This document shows positions 38,001-49,688 of a DNA stretch of 64,000 bases, piece by piece. The position numbers and the translations under genes are program-made. Within the stretch, counting starts at the first letter, position 1. Every line of letters begins with the position of its first letter. Below the pieces are notes generated by a model. That model saw only the letters and a program-made list of their open reading frames with translations. It had not been told where the DNA came from and searched no databases. Origin of the DNA: Lichenostomus cassidix (lineage: Eukaryota; Chordata; Aves; Passeriformes; Meliphagidae); contig CM039182.1 in assembly GCA_008360975.2 (NCBI GenBank), forward strand, positions 89,487,405-89,551,404. The letters run 5' to 3'.

Positions 38001-41000
38001 AGAGCAGTGCAAAAGAGTGGGGAAGGGCTATATATACCTTAGGATGGGCAGCTGTTTCATCTCCAAAAAGAAGAATCAGTGTTTTGAAATCCTTATCTGA
38101 AGTAAGAAACCCTGTCTTTGTCCTGGAAACACGAAAGAGAGCAGGGATGGTTTACAAATCATGCCTCACTATGAGACCACTCTCCCCTCCAAAGACTCCC
38201 TCTGCAATGCTCTGTGTATCTGGCCATGGTCACAGTCCCTCCTCACCTGTTCCAGTGAAAATGTGGACCCACTCCACTGTTTACTTATGGGATTTTATGG
38301 TCTTACGTGACACAGACAGTTTTAGAAATGCAGGATAAAATACTCAGAGCTTCCTTTTCATGTCTCCTTCCTTTGCAACATATTTTCTTTAGTAACAGGC
38401 AGAGTACAGAAGGATGGCAGATCAGATAGGAGAGCCAGGTGATCCCCTGGCTGATGAGGGGGTTTGGGTTGTCATTGCAGGCACAAGTGAGTGGCTGAAT
38501 GCCTGGCATTTCAGAAAGAAGCCTGACTCTTATTTCCTTTCCTTGTATTTGAAGGAACTTCATAGTATTTGACAGGTCTTAAAACTGTGCATATCTGCTG
38601 CCATGTAAGAAGCTTGCCTCTAATTTAGAAAGGTACAGTAGATAAATATTACCTCAGTAGGGCTTACTAAAAGTCTTTCTTAAATCAACAACTATGCAGT
38701 GTAGTTAGAACTATATGCATGCAGAGCAATTTTAGTTTTTTTGACATCTTCACAAAGCCAGTAGTGGATACCCATTTTCAGACTCTGAGAATGATTACAT
38801 GATATCTTGGCAGGCCAAGATGACAGTATGCAGCTGGTAAGCTGTTTCTAGCTGTCATAATAGGTAGTGCTTGAAAAGGAAAAAACAAAGGCTTACTTTA
38901 ATGAGGCCTACAGCAGCAGCAAACTGAAGTTATAAACACATTTGCTGCTATTTTGAAATTTTCACTGAACTTTTTTCTTACTTCACATTCCTTTTTTAAA
39001 CACATTTTGCTGTCTGCCTTTATAACTTCAACCACTGCTGTGTGCCGTCTTGTGTAAAACTTGCTCAGAGAGATTTAAGGGTTATTTTTTGTTTGTTTGT
39101 TTTTGGGGTGTTCTTTTTTATCTTTATCCCATGTCTCCTTTGAATTTTTCCTTGAAGAAAGAAACTGTTTCCTCTAAATACAACCATTTGGTTGAGTGTA
39201 AAAGTGTTAATTGGGGCATTTATTTACTCTGCCGAATTAAATTCCACAGTGATTCTACACAGAGCTTCAGCAAATCCAGTATTTTTTCTTCTGAAAGCCT
39301 ATGCAGGTGGCGTCAGTACTGGATATTCTGTTTACAAATCGTTAATGAAGTGATTGTGGCTTTTTTCATTTGCTCACACTTTTGAACTGCTCAGAGCGAC
39401 ACATTCCTAAATAGGGAACACAAGAGTAGAGAGAAGCACACAATAGCCTTATTATGGGGGCCACACAAACACTGGTAGTGCTGAGGGTTTATATTAACCC
39501 AATCAATTAAAGATGTACGGAAAGAGTTCAGCTAGTAGGGGACTGGGAAAAAACGGTACACAGCAATGAGTTGCTAGGCATGCTAATCTGGACTCTGAAA
39601 TTTTCGCTTAGCGCTATATCTGAGCTTTCTTCCTGCACAATAAAAGGTCCCTTTCAAAGCTGAGAGTCCTTAGCAGTGCAACCATTGGAAGTCACTGCAT
39701 TCTCTGAATGAAATAAATGCCTTGCTTTAATTTCTATAAGGCTTGTGTAAATTTCCTTCAGTGCTAAACCATTAGAATTCCGAAGGAAAAATGCATATAT
39801 TAGGCTATACTGTATGCCTATTGTGCACTAAACATCAACTCATGCTACTGATATGGAGTTTAAAAGCTTAAATAAAGTGCGGAGCTCCTGCTGGGCAAAC
39901 AAGCTGAGCTGGCCCAATGAAGTAACCTTTTTGTTAAGAATTCTCATTTGAATAAACAGCATGGTAGAACTGCTGAATGCAGATGGCTTAAGTGTTCAGG
40001 TTCTTCTAGAAGAAATAAGTCTTAGTAGTTTTACACTTTCATGAACTAAATCATATTTTACGAAGGACGAGTGCCCCAATTTCTCACAGACTGTACGGTA
40101 GAAATGAAAGGAATTCATAGCTAACAGGTTCATTTGAAGACTGCATCAAGGCAAAACAAATACACAGCTTTTATTCTGTAATTCTCCTGTTGCATGTTTG
40201 TCTATGCAAACACACGTACAGACACTTGCATACAGAAAGACGTAGCTCTAAAAGCCATCTAAGTACTCCAAGGAGTAAATTGAATCCCTGTGCTCGGTTT
40301 GGTATTATATTTATGTTCTGCATGTGTCTGTGATACTTTTTGAATTGGACATAGCATCAAAAGCTATGAAAGACTCAGCACAGCACAATGCCTGTTTTAA
40401 CATAGATGTTTTGCTTTGACTTTTATTGCATTCCCTCTCATTTGCTAGGTAGATATTTTGCCTCCTGACAGCAGAACACTGGTCCTGTTTGCTTCCTTCT
40501 TCTGTGAAAGTGCACAGGTGATAGGAAATGCTATTGATCATGCAAAGAGCTCATAGTGCCATCTTGAATGGAATATAACAACTGAGAGATACCAACATTA
40601 ATTTGGGATCCTATTTAATGGGATGCCATTGTGCAAATGGAATCGAGAGTTGACTGCCCTCAGCTGTCCAATAGATACTCTGTTCTCTGCATCTTTTATA
40701 GGAGGTGAATAAGCTATCAATTGTTGTGTGAAACATCAACCAGCTATCTCTACAGGCTTCCCCCCATACTGTAAGGACAGCTTTTGTTTTAACTATTACT
40801 GTTGCATGTCTAATAGACAAATATGAAAACCTGAGGAGGGGGGAATAATAAAACATCTGTCAAAAACCTATCTTTGAAAGGGTCTGCTGAATAAAGGAAT
40901 GTCTTGGATAGAAAAAATGGGAATTTGCTAAAACAGGGGGAAAAAAAGGAAAGGAAATCAATCAGGTAATCTGACTATATTTATACGAAAAAACACTTTC

Positions 41001-41230
41001 TAGTAATCAACATCTGTAAAAATAGGCATTTGCACGTAGCAAAAGAACAGGCACTCTGCACCAAAACTCTTAAGACAGACATTTCTTCTAACTGTTTTGT
41101 TGCCATTTGTCCCCATAAAGGTGAGGTAAGTTTCTACCATGTTGTAATAGCACTAATCTTTATTTAATTGTTATTTTTCTGCTGTTCTCATAGCACTTTA
41201 AAGAATTCTGTTGGTCTATGCATTTGAACT
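32024..41230. other. Long AT-rich non-coding stretch
   Basis: About 9.2 kb with no recognised gene, RNA or transposon. It contains a doubled octamer-like motif (GCTTTGCAT twice, 10-bp period, 37022-37040) and a T-run near 37912-37921. A CpG-containing non-repetitive section at about 39480-40260 might hold conserved non-coding DNA. Frames of up to 133 codons (37937-38338, plus) give products without domain signatures. Confidence 0.6.
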
Positions 41231-41590
41231 TGCTGTGGTTACACCCCAGCCAGTAACAAACTAACCACAGACCCACTTGCTCACTTCCCCATCAGTGGGA
41301 TCAGGGAAAGAATCAGAAGAGTAAAAGTAAGAAAACTTGTGGGTTGAGATAAAGACAATTAAATAGGGAAGCAAAAGACACACAAATGCAAAGCAAAATA
41401 AAAAGTACTTCCCATGGACAGACAGGTGTATCTCAAAGAAAGCAGGGCTTCATCATGTGTCACAGTGACTCGGAAAGACAAATGCCATCACTCCAAATAT
41501 TCCTCCCCTTCCTCTTTTTTATCTTCATTTTCTATACTGAGCCTGACAACACATCCTGTGGAATATCCCTTTGGTCAGTAGGGGTCAGCT
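41231..41590 (-). mobile_element. Truncated LTR of an avian endogenous retrovirus (ERVL-like), minus strand
   Basis: This about 360-bp segment matches, in reverse complement, a long terminal repeat I know as common in bird genomes. The terminal block TGCTGTGGTTACACCCCAGC (41231-41250) is the 3' end of the LTR. It is followed by the CCATCAGTGGGATCAGGG, GTTGAGATAAAGACAATTAA and GGAATATCCCTTTGGTCAGT blocks in the expected order. The match stops abruptly after GGGGTCAGCT at 41590, so the first part of U3 is missing. No primer-binding site, gag, pol or env sequence is seen beside it. It is a solo or broken LTR and codes for nothing; the 123-codon frame across it is incidental. The exact family name would need a repeat-library search. 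Confidence 0.85.
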
Positions 41591-41641
41591 GGATGCTTTC
41601 CACTAGACCAGGCTGCTCAAAGCCCCAGCCAATCTGGCCTT
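41591..41641 (-). mobile_element. CR1 LINE scrap joined to the LTR
   Basis: About 50 bases match a CR1 3' untranslated block in reverse complement. CCACTAGACCAGGCTGCTCA is followed by AAGCCCCAGCC and CTGGCCTT, parallel to the same block at 13466-13505. It begins exactly where the LTR match ends and fades at about 41641. It lacks the CR1 3' terminus, so it is an internal fragment left by a rearrangement, or older CR1 DNA into which the LTR element inserted. Confidence 0.75.
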
Positions 41642-42245
41642 GTTTACAAAAACATTGCCATGCCAGAGAGGATGGACTTCTGTTAGCACGACCAAAGCTC
41701 CTTATACCTTGCCAAAATGAGGTCTGTGTCAGGGGATTAAAGACTTCCCTCAACTGAAAATATATAGGAGCATCTGAGAACAAAATGTGTGACTAATTAA
41801 AAGAGGTGTTTCTCTTTCAAATCTAGGCACATAAATGGTAAGAAATAAACCACAATAAACTGTGTTGTGCATTATTGCTGGTTAAAAATGCTTACAGACC
41901 TTATTACTCATGGTAGACCACTTTTCATAGCCGATAAATTTAATCCAATGACATTGAGCCCAAAAAACACTCTAAACACACCATCTTCCATCAACTTCAT
42001 TTAAAAGGTGAGATGAACTTAGAGAATTGCTCCTAATTGCTTCTCCCACTGCTCTGACTGCTCTGCTGTTGCCTGCAAGGTCTGCTTATTGCTTGTAGGC
42101 AACAGTCTGTCCAAATTTCACATCTCCCAACAACACTTGTTGGGTGAAGGAATGATGCTAGACCAAGAGCAGCAGGATGGCCGGCTTGGTGAGGTGGGCT
42201 CTAAGCAGGAATACTTCAAAAGTAATGCCTAAAGTAACAATTCTC
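41642..42245. other. Non-coding spacer inside a repeat cluster
   Basis: No gene is seen. It contains a small perfect hairpin at 42126-42144 (CCCAACAA, 3-base loop, TTGTTGGG). Given repeats on both sides, parts of this spacer may be degraded transposon sequence I cannot identify. Confidence 0.5.
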
Positions 42246-42595
42246 ACACCAGGGGAACAAACCAGGCCCACCAGAGCAGCAACAAATGTTCCTTAGCTGT
42301 CTCCCAAGAAGAGAACCAGAAAACCAACCATCTTGTATATATGTATACCAATGCACACAGGCTGGGGAATAGACAGGAGGAACTGGAGCTCTCGGGCCTG
42401 CCAGAAAGTTCTGATATCATAGCAATAACTATGATATGGTGGAACAACCCACATGGTAGAACAACCCACATGGCTCAGAGGGCCATGATGGATGGCTATA
42501 GGCTGTTTTGTACAGACAGACAGGGAAAAAGAAGAGGAGAAGCTGCACTCTGTATTAGGGATAACCTTGAATGTGTAGAAGTCAACTACACTTGA
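42246..42595 (+). pseudogene. CR1 LINE ORF2 N-terminal (endonuclease) fragment, inactive
   Basis: The plus-strand frame reads the start of a CR1 ORF2 protein. It has YTNAHRLGNRQEELE (codons from 42344), then DIIAIT and a Trp-Trp pair, then MDGYRLF and DRQGKR. These are the first blocks of the apurinic-like (EEP) endonuclease domain that nicks target DNA for retrotransposition. The Asn of the TNA block is kept. The acidic residue expected in the T-E-T-W-W motif is Met (residue 31 of the 84-codon frame from 42341), which should abolish catalysis. A 17-bp tandem duplication (42442-42456 and 42459-42473) lengthens the loop after Trp-Trp by about six residues. A stop follows 84 codons after the Met; the rest of the endonuclease and the reverse transcriptase are absent. 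The frame stays open upstream to about 42246 with CR1-like sequence of lower certainty. Confidence 0.85.
42442..42473 (+). repeat. 17-bp-period tandem duplication within the CR1 fragment
   Basis: GAACAACCCACATGG occurs at 42442-42456 and again at 42459-42473, separated by TA. It is a local slippage or repair duplication within the decayed ORF2 copy. Confidence 0.95.
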
Positions 42596-45500
42596 CTTCT
42601 GTTGATCCCACTGGGGTCACAATCAATACCACCTCAAGTCTGAATCCGTTCAAAATACGAAGCATAATGACTAAACTCTAATAACATGCTGAGATATTTC
42701 AAGTAACTCAAAGAAATATGCAAAATGGCTTATATGAGGTCAAAGTTTCTGATGCTAAGCCTAATTGGAAGGAAAAGACCAGCTATTTGGTGTGTCACTC
42801 ATCAAAACACCTAGTGGGAAGGAAGCAGGGTTTGATTTTGAGGCTCAAGATGGGCTGCTGGCATATTCCTTGTTCTAAGAGATGCTTTGATTGGGCTGAG
42901 CCATCCAGAAGGTCCTACGTGACATGCCCTGGAGCTTTGAAATGCTAGACATCTCCTTTTATGTGAAAATTATGATTCTGCTGTCATCTTTTCCCGTTAT
43001 ATATCTTTTTCCTACTCTTCTACCTGACCTCTATTTTTTTTTTCTTTCTGCTCTCTAAATATAACCCTGTCTTGTGATACTACCATGACCAAAAGGACAC
43101 TGAAGTGGTCTGGCCACACAAACAGAGAAGGAAGCTTTCAGATGTCAGTGTCTCAAGGAATGAAATACAAAATGCCACTCGGGAGACAAAGGTCATCTTT
43201 TGGAAGATTTCCCATACTGATATATACAGCCAGAGAACTGTGTGACAGCAGAATTCATAGGAAGGGCAAACGTTTCTTCTCTCTGGTAAGAATTATTCAC
43301 TGTTTGTTGTCTGTGTCTAGAGGGATATCAGTTCCTTGTTTTTGTGCACAGTTCTGTATTCCTCACCACATAACAACACTTCACGTTCCTAATTCTTTCC
43401 CTGTTGTCCTTTCAAGCATGGTTGCTGCCCCTTCCCATCAGGCTCCTCACTGATACATAATGGTAGAACATTTATCCAACAAGAAATTTATACAAGAACT
43501 TCATACAAAGTAGAATAAATTTGAACAATTCCTTCAATGATAATAGATATTACATGGCCCCTTAGTATAAAAGTGATTATTATAAAAGTGAACGGTATTC
43601 ATGTGCTAAAGAACCTGGAAAAAGTCAAGTATTATTAAAATATAGTTATTCTTATTGAAGAAAAATGCTTAATCTTAAATATTATGACATGCAGAATTCT
43701 AATGGTTTTCTGAAAATGCATTATCAGTTATTAATTAATACATATAAATCAGCTCTGAAATAAAGGTTCACTAACAAACTTCTCTGACAGCTTAATGTGG
43801 AATAAACTTTACAAAGTGACACCAAAATAGTTCATAATTAAAGTCATCTGACAAATGGCCAGGACTCTCGTGAGTAGGGTCACATATCAAAGCAAAATAT
43901 TAAACACTTCACAAATCTGGCACTTTTGCTATTGCATCTACAAGAAGCCTCTCTAGAATAATTCCCTGCTTCTTCTGATCCAGAAAGAGTTTTAAAAGGA
44001 GAAGGAATGGAGTATCTGATCTTTCCACAATCATTACCATGTAAACATTTTTTTGCATGATTTGTATTGAGATGCAGCAAGGGCTTTTTGCAAATCTTTA
44101 AATAACTTGGAGGCTATCACAGATTGAAAACATTTACTTCTTCTTCTTGAGACTGTGGATTATTTGAGGAAATCCATATGATAAAGAAAGAAAATATCAT
44201 TCTTTCACCTGTGAATGAAATGGAACACTTCCTGCTGATGCTGATGTCAGTCTACTAGCAGAATAATGGAGAATCTGTTGGCAAATTAAAGGCAGTTTGG
44301 AGATAAGCAAGAAAATGTGAGGAGACAAAGACTTATGCCTAACAAAAGTATTTTTCGGTTTTGTGGAAATTCAGGTCAAAATGGTAAGTTGAAACTTGTT
44401 TAGATTTAAAATTGACAAAGAAATATTCAAAACATTGATTTATTGAAAAATAATTAATCACTTTGATATGGATTGAAACAATTATTAAAATATGTTGCAG
44501 CACAAAAGCATGGATTTGTCTCCAGTGCAGCAGAGAAATTGCATCTGGGCAAGATAAAGAGTAACTTTCCTTCAGGAGAAAGAGACTAAAAAAGTGAACT
44601 CATACAGATGGAAGTTCAGGAATGTGATAACAACATGGAAATTGGCAATTTATCTGGGCACATGATTTTTTTCTTGAATCCAAGTAAAAACTTGCATTAA
44701 GAATGAAATTATATCACAGGAGTCTAAGGGAGGATTAAACCAATCATTAAATAAATAACAAGGATCAAAACCTAAATTATTTTTAATAAGAAATGTTTTT
44801 CTTTTGACGGTTATGTTAATTCATGTGTTGTGGAGAAGAGGAAATTCAAGAGACTCTTGGAATAATTCATCCAACTAGAAAACAGAAAAAAACCCCCATG
44901 AAGTGGTATGAGAAACAGTTCATTAAGTGCTAAAACCTAAGTCCGTCTCCCAGCCAACCTGGCAGAACTCCCATTGCTTGATATAAATGTAGCTCAGTTT
45001 CACCAAGATCTCAGACCTGAGAAGAAATATTATCAGACTTTCTGATGTACCGCTTTGCCAACACAAGGACTTACATTTTAAAAGTTACTTCATATATTTG
45101 GCCTTGAAACTTCTCAGCCAAAAATGAAGTGGCCTTTAATACACAACTTGCTCTGGGTAACATGTGTTCCCTGGTATGAAATTAAGGAGTTCACTTTCCA
45201 CCACCTCTTTTCTTTTTCTAAAACTGTCACTTGTTACCAAGCATCCCATAACTGTGTTTCCAACAAAGATTACACTGATATTTCTGTTCAGCTACATGTC
45301 CTGCAGGGCTGTTCTGCGGTCTTCTGATCAGTAAAAATGTAATAACATTTTCACATAGTCAATATTTAATTCTGTAAATGCAACTGGTAGTTGTAATCTA
45401 GGTTATTAACCACACAGTGATTTATGAGGGAGGGCAGACACTGGAGAGGTGCAGAGCACTAGGAAGGTCCTCTGGTGACAATAAAAAAGTTATAAATTTC

Positions 45501-47406
45501 ATAGCTCTGCCTGAGAAATGTATTTATATCCTATATTAAGAATAGCTTTTTATAAATTTTAATGATCCATGTTATTAATGGTGCTGTCATCATTACTGCC
45601 TGTGCAAGACTGCAGTCTTTTTTTCCCTCTTATACTTTTCCATCAGCTGAAGGTCTTACAGTTTCTAAAAAGCTCTTATTAGCAGTATGCCAAAAATCTT
45701 TAAGAGTTATAAGTCTATCTTTGTTTCATTGGACTGCAAAGACTGCAAGGAATATTTCGCATAAAGTTTTACAGCCAAGGCAAAGGTTGGGCTAATTGGA
45801 CAGAAAACAATTGCTTCTCTATCATGTTTACAAAGCCCAGGTCAATACACAGGAATAAAAGTAGCACCATATCAAAAAAGAGGAATTTATACATGAAAAT
45901 TGTTCTTAAATAGTGTAGCATACACTGTTGGGTAACTATAAGATAGACAGTTATATAACACAGATCTGATATAAATATGTGTGGCACCATAGACTCCATT
46001 ACAGTTAAAGTCAAGGGTATTACAAAAAACCTCCACATTTTCACTCACTTCACATTACTTTAGAATGCTCTGTCACACTTGGCCAGGTTTGCCAAAGAAA
46101 GGAAAACTATGGCACTGCCTGATAGCTGAACAACTTTCACATTTATCTGACCTTCATACAAGAATTTCAGAAACACAAAAAGAAGTTTGGGGATGGATCA
46201 AAAGACAGAAAAGGAAAAGAAAGCAGAAGTAGCACAGTTTCAGTTCTGAGCATTTCCCATTATCTGCCTCTAAAAGCAGATACAGACACCTACAGCAGCC
46301 TCCTGATTTACTGCTCTCAGGGATGGAGGCAGCATTTCTAAAACTATCAGAAGTCTCTACAGCAGTCAGAATCCCTCCCACTGTCAGAAGCCAACAGTAA
46401 AAAGTGGTACCCAAACATCTGATCTGTTGGAAATGCAGCAAGGAAGAAACACAACCTTACATGATTCTACAAGTCACATAGATCCTCTGACTTACAAGCA
46501 AAGGTATTTTTAATCATAAAATCATAAAAATGTAGCAAGCCTTATGGGCTATCAAGCACTCTAATGCTTTGGTGACAGCAGCTGTACAGTTCAGGCAGAC
46601 ATATTAAAGAAGATATGTGAGTTGGAGCAAGGTCCTTTGGTATTGTATGCCTGCTGTTTAATTTTAAAGTATTCAGCAAAAAAAGAAAAAACTAACATTG
46701 AAATCTCCAGAAAAATGTAAGTAGCTGCTATTTTACAGGTATTTGGATCAATTATGATTTTTTCTTCAAGGATGAAAACAAATTTTCAACACTGAGCCAC
46801 TATTTTCCACAACTATTCTTCTTTGGAAAAAAACTTAATTATTATCTGTTGTCTTCTTAATTTTTATACCTACTCTGTTTCAAGTTGATATGATAAAAGT
46901 AATGTTTCCGCTTGTCTTTCAGCTACCTATTCCTGGGATAGGAAACATGGAAAACAAACATTCCACTGAAAATACTGCACTTCACATTTGTACCTCAACT
47001 TGAAATGTTTTCTCACCTCACTACCTCTAAGTTATGGCTTGAATCCCATTCTTTTATATTTCTGTCTCACACTGGCTTCAAGTGTTACATGCTCAGCCTG
47101 ATTCAAAGTGAGCCCTGAACAGAAAATATAAGTTCCAATCAATAGAAGTATAGAATATGAGTAAGGACAAATCTGCTTCCATAAGAGAGGAATTCTCCTC
47201 CATTCCTAATGCGAGGGGAAAAAACCAACTTTCCTAGAGTTAAAAGAAAATTCAGCCTCCCTGCAGCCTAGTTCTCTTTGTTTCCTAAGGAAATTCTACC
47301 AACGACATCACAATACATTCCTGTAAACTTGTAAGGAAATTATTTGAAATTCAACTGCATTTTCATTTTCTAGAAACTCCTTTCAATGAAATCAGCTATC
47401 ATGCCA

Positions 47407-47452
47407 AAATTAAAAAAAAAACCAAAAATAAAAACAAACCAAAAAAAAAACC
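47407..47452 (+). repeat. A-rich low-complexity tract
   Basis: Runs of A interrupted by CC, T and C, ending at CCCTG. Simple sequence only. Confidence 0.9.
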
Positions 47453-48440
47453 CTGTAATTAATTTTTAATAATTATTTTTCTAAGATTCCCTTTTTTTTT
47501 ACAAATAGGACTGGCACAACACTTAATATATGTTAATAATTATCTGAATTTCTGATGATCATTTACAGTAATGTAATAGGGATGTTGAAAACTTTTGGGG
47601 AGATTGAATAGCTGATTGCTAATGACTACTTATGTCACATGCAGGATGCCACAGCTCACAGCATCTGTCTCTGCAAGAGTAAGTACAAGACAGACTATGA
47701 ATTACTAAGAAATAAGTCAGGTGGGATGATTCGCTAAATAAAATGTTTCACAAAAATGTTTGACTAAATCTCCAGAGGTAGGAATTTCAATGGTTCTTAG
47801 GCAAAGCTAACAGAATTTGACACCAGTCTGGCTTAGAAAAAAACCTGTTTTGTTTTTCATGGTAAGTTGCTTTCAGAATATAACACTATTCAGTGTAAGA
47901 ACGCTAAACTGTGCTTTTCTGGTACATGAATGAGAAAAGCTTTTATTCCAGGTGATTACAGAGTACTCTATTGATTTAACTAATGGGTATTTACTCCAAC
48001 TTTCCTTTAAATTACTAAAAAACCCAGTTGACAGCATGATTTCAAAATTTAAATGTCCAAGACATCTGCATTAGTGCATTGAGGCTACTACCTTATTTTA
48101 TGGAATAAGGAGTAAAGAACAAGTATCATAGATGTAAAAGTAATGTAATACTGCTACTTATTCTGAAGACAAATAAAGCAAAACCAGGCAGGAGAAATCC
48201 TTCAGCAAAGAAAACAGGAATGCATCTTCGTGGGAACAGTTTGCTTCATCTGAGTGTTGCATTTTAGCTAACAAAGTACAACAGAAAATTTGATACCGAT
48301 TGATACATGTGTGAAAGCTGAGGGTGGAAGAAGCAAAGGGAAAAGCAATTTCTCAGTTATAGCATCGTATGAAGATATTCTAGAAAGAAAGCTTCAAACT
48401 GGAAAAAAACATTGAAATGTCAGGGAACCTCATTGTAATT

Positions 48441-48467
48441 CTGGAAGCTCTCTTTGAAAGCTTCCAG
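48441..48467. repeat. Perfect inverted repeat, 9-bp arms, 9-nt loop
   Basis: CTGGAAGCT at 48441-48449 and its exact reverse complement AGCTTCCAG at 48459-48467. No neighbouring gene explains it. Confidence 0.85.
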
Positions 48468-49600
48468 TAGTGTTTTTAAAAGTAAGCCTAGACATACTCA
48501 CTGTCTCAGGGAGTGGCAGGAGACTTCCTATTCAGCAAAGTGAAGAAGAAAAAATGTGACCATCAAAAGCTGGCTTTTTTACTGGGAAGCTGCTGAAAGT
48601 GCACAGTGGGAAGCCTCAAGAAGACTGTGACTTGAGCCCGTTTAAGAAAAGGTTTCATGAGAAGCAGATGAATACCTGATACTCAAAGCCATAACCTTTT
48701 TTTGCAGCAAGCCTGGTTCTCACAAAGCATCGGTGTCAGAGGAGGTTGGTGACACCCTCTGTCACATCAGCCTCTCAGTTACAACAGTGTTCCTAAACAC
48801 ACTAGTCTGCTGTAAACTGTGTTTCTTGGCAATCATTGCACCCCTACTCAAACTTCAGTTTCAAAGACTTCTACAGCCTTAGGCCGCTAACCTAAGGACC
48901 ACATCTCAAGAGGACCCACCCAGGCTATAAAAGACTTTCCTGAGCATTATAACCACCAGGTGATACACACTGTATTCCTTGATCGGGATGGTCTTTTTCC
49001 ATCTCATACTGATTACTGACAGAAGAATTTATGTCTCTTCTACCAGGTCCTCAAAACTATTGTTCACCTGGTTATTTATTTACTTTTCCCTTCTACTAAA
49101 AGCATCTGAAACAGTGAGGAATATGACTTCTTTTTGTCAAGATGTTCCTTGTTGCTCCTTGCAGAGGAATGCTGTCCAGCAGCAGTCTTTGGGGGATTAG
49201 AGCAAAAGGATCTATTCAAATAGATCTCCTGAAAGTCTCAGTAAAATCTTGCTTTAGCTCCCAAACTTCAGCCTTCCATGTCCTAATCTGTCCTGCTCTC
49301 CTGTCTGTCTTAAGATCTTTTCCCTTCAATATCCTTTTCTTTCTTTTTCTTATTTTATTTTTCCCACTTTTTCCATCTAAACTGTCCTAACAGAAATGGA
49401 AACCAGAAGTCTATTCACATTGTTCAAATGGCCTGTCTGATGTGATTTTCTGCATGATTCTCTTCCATTTAATCTACTTTTTCCTTCCAGATAACTACCA
49501 TTTATCCACAAGGAATAGGTCTCTATTTGTTAAGAAAGCAGTTACACTATTTAGGGTAGTGCCACAACCTAGACCACCTTCTTGATAGAATCCTACAGTT

Positions 49601-49688
49601 ACACACATATACACACATATACGTACACATATATACATACACACATATACATACATGCATACATACATACATGCATACATACATACAT
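49601..49688. repeat. CA/TA then ACAT tetranucleotide microsatellite
   Basis: An 88-base alternating tract. It begins as ACACACATAT units and grades into ACAT/ACATGC tetranucleotides. The Tyr/Met/Cys-rich open frame on the minus strand is a translation of it. It is likely polymorphic and can adopt Z-DNA-like structure. Confidence 0.95.

Larger units (their letters stand above)
42596..49600. other. Long AT-rich non-coding stretch
   Basis: About 7 kb with no recognised gene. It has an A-rich patch (47407-47452) and a 9-bp-stem inverted repeat (48441-48467). A TATAAAAG box lies at 48926-48933 in a moderately complex segment (about 48600-49200) that may be an unidentified old LTR or other repeat. 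Frames of up to 122 codons (43085-43453, plus) have no recognisable product. Confidence 0.55.

Noticed and set aside
41386..41757. 123-codon plus-strand frame as a protein gene
   Set aside because: It reads antisense through the LTR and CR1 untranslated sequence.
46512..46530. AATCATAAAATCATAAAA as a CR1 3' terminal repeat
   Set aside because: None of the CR1 3' untranslated blocks follow it.
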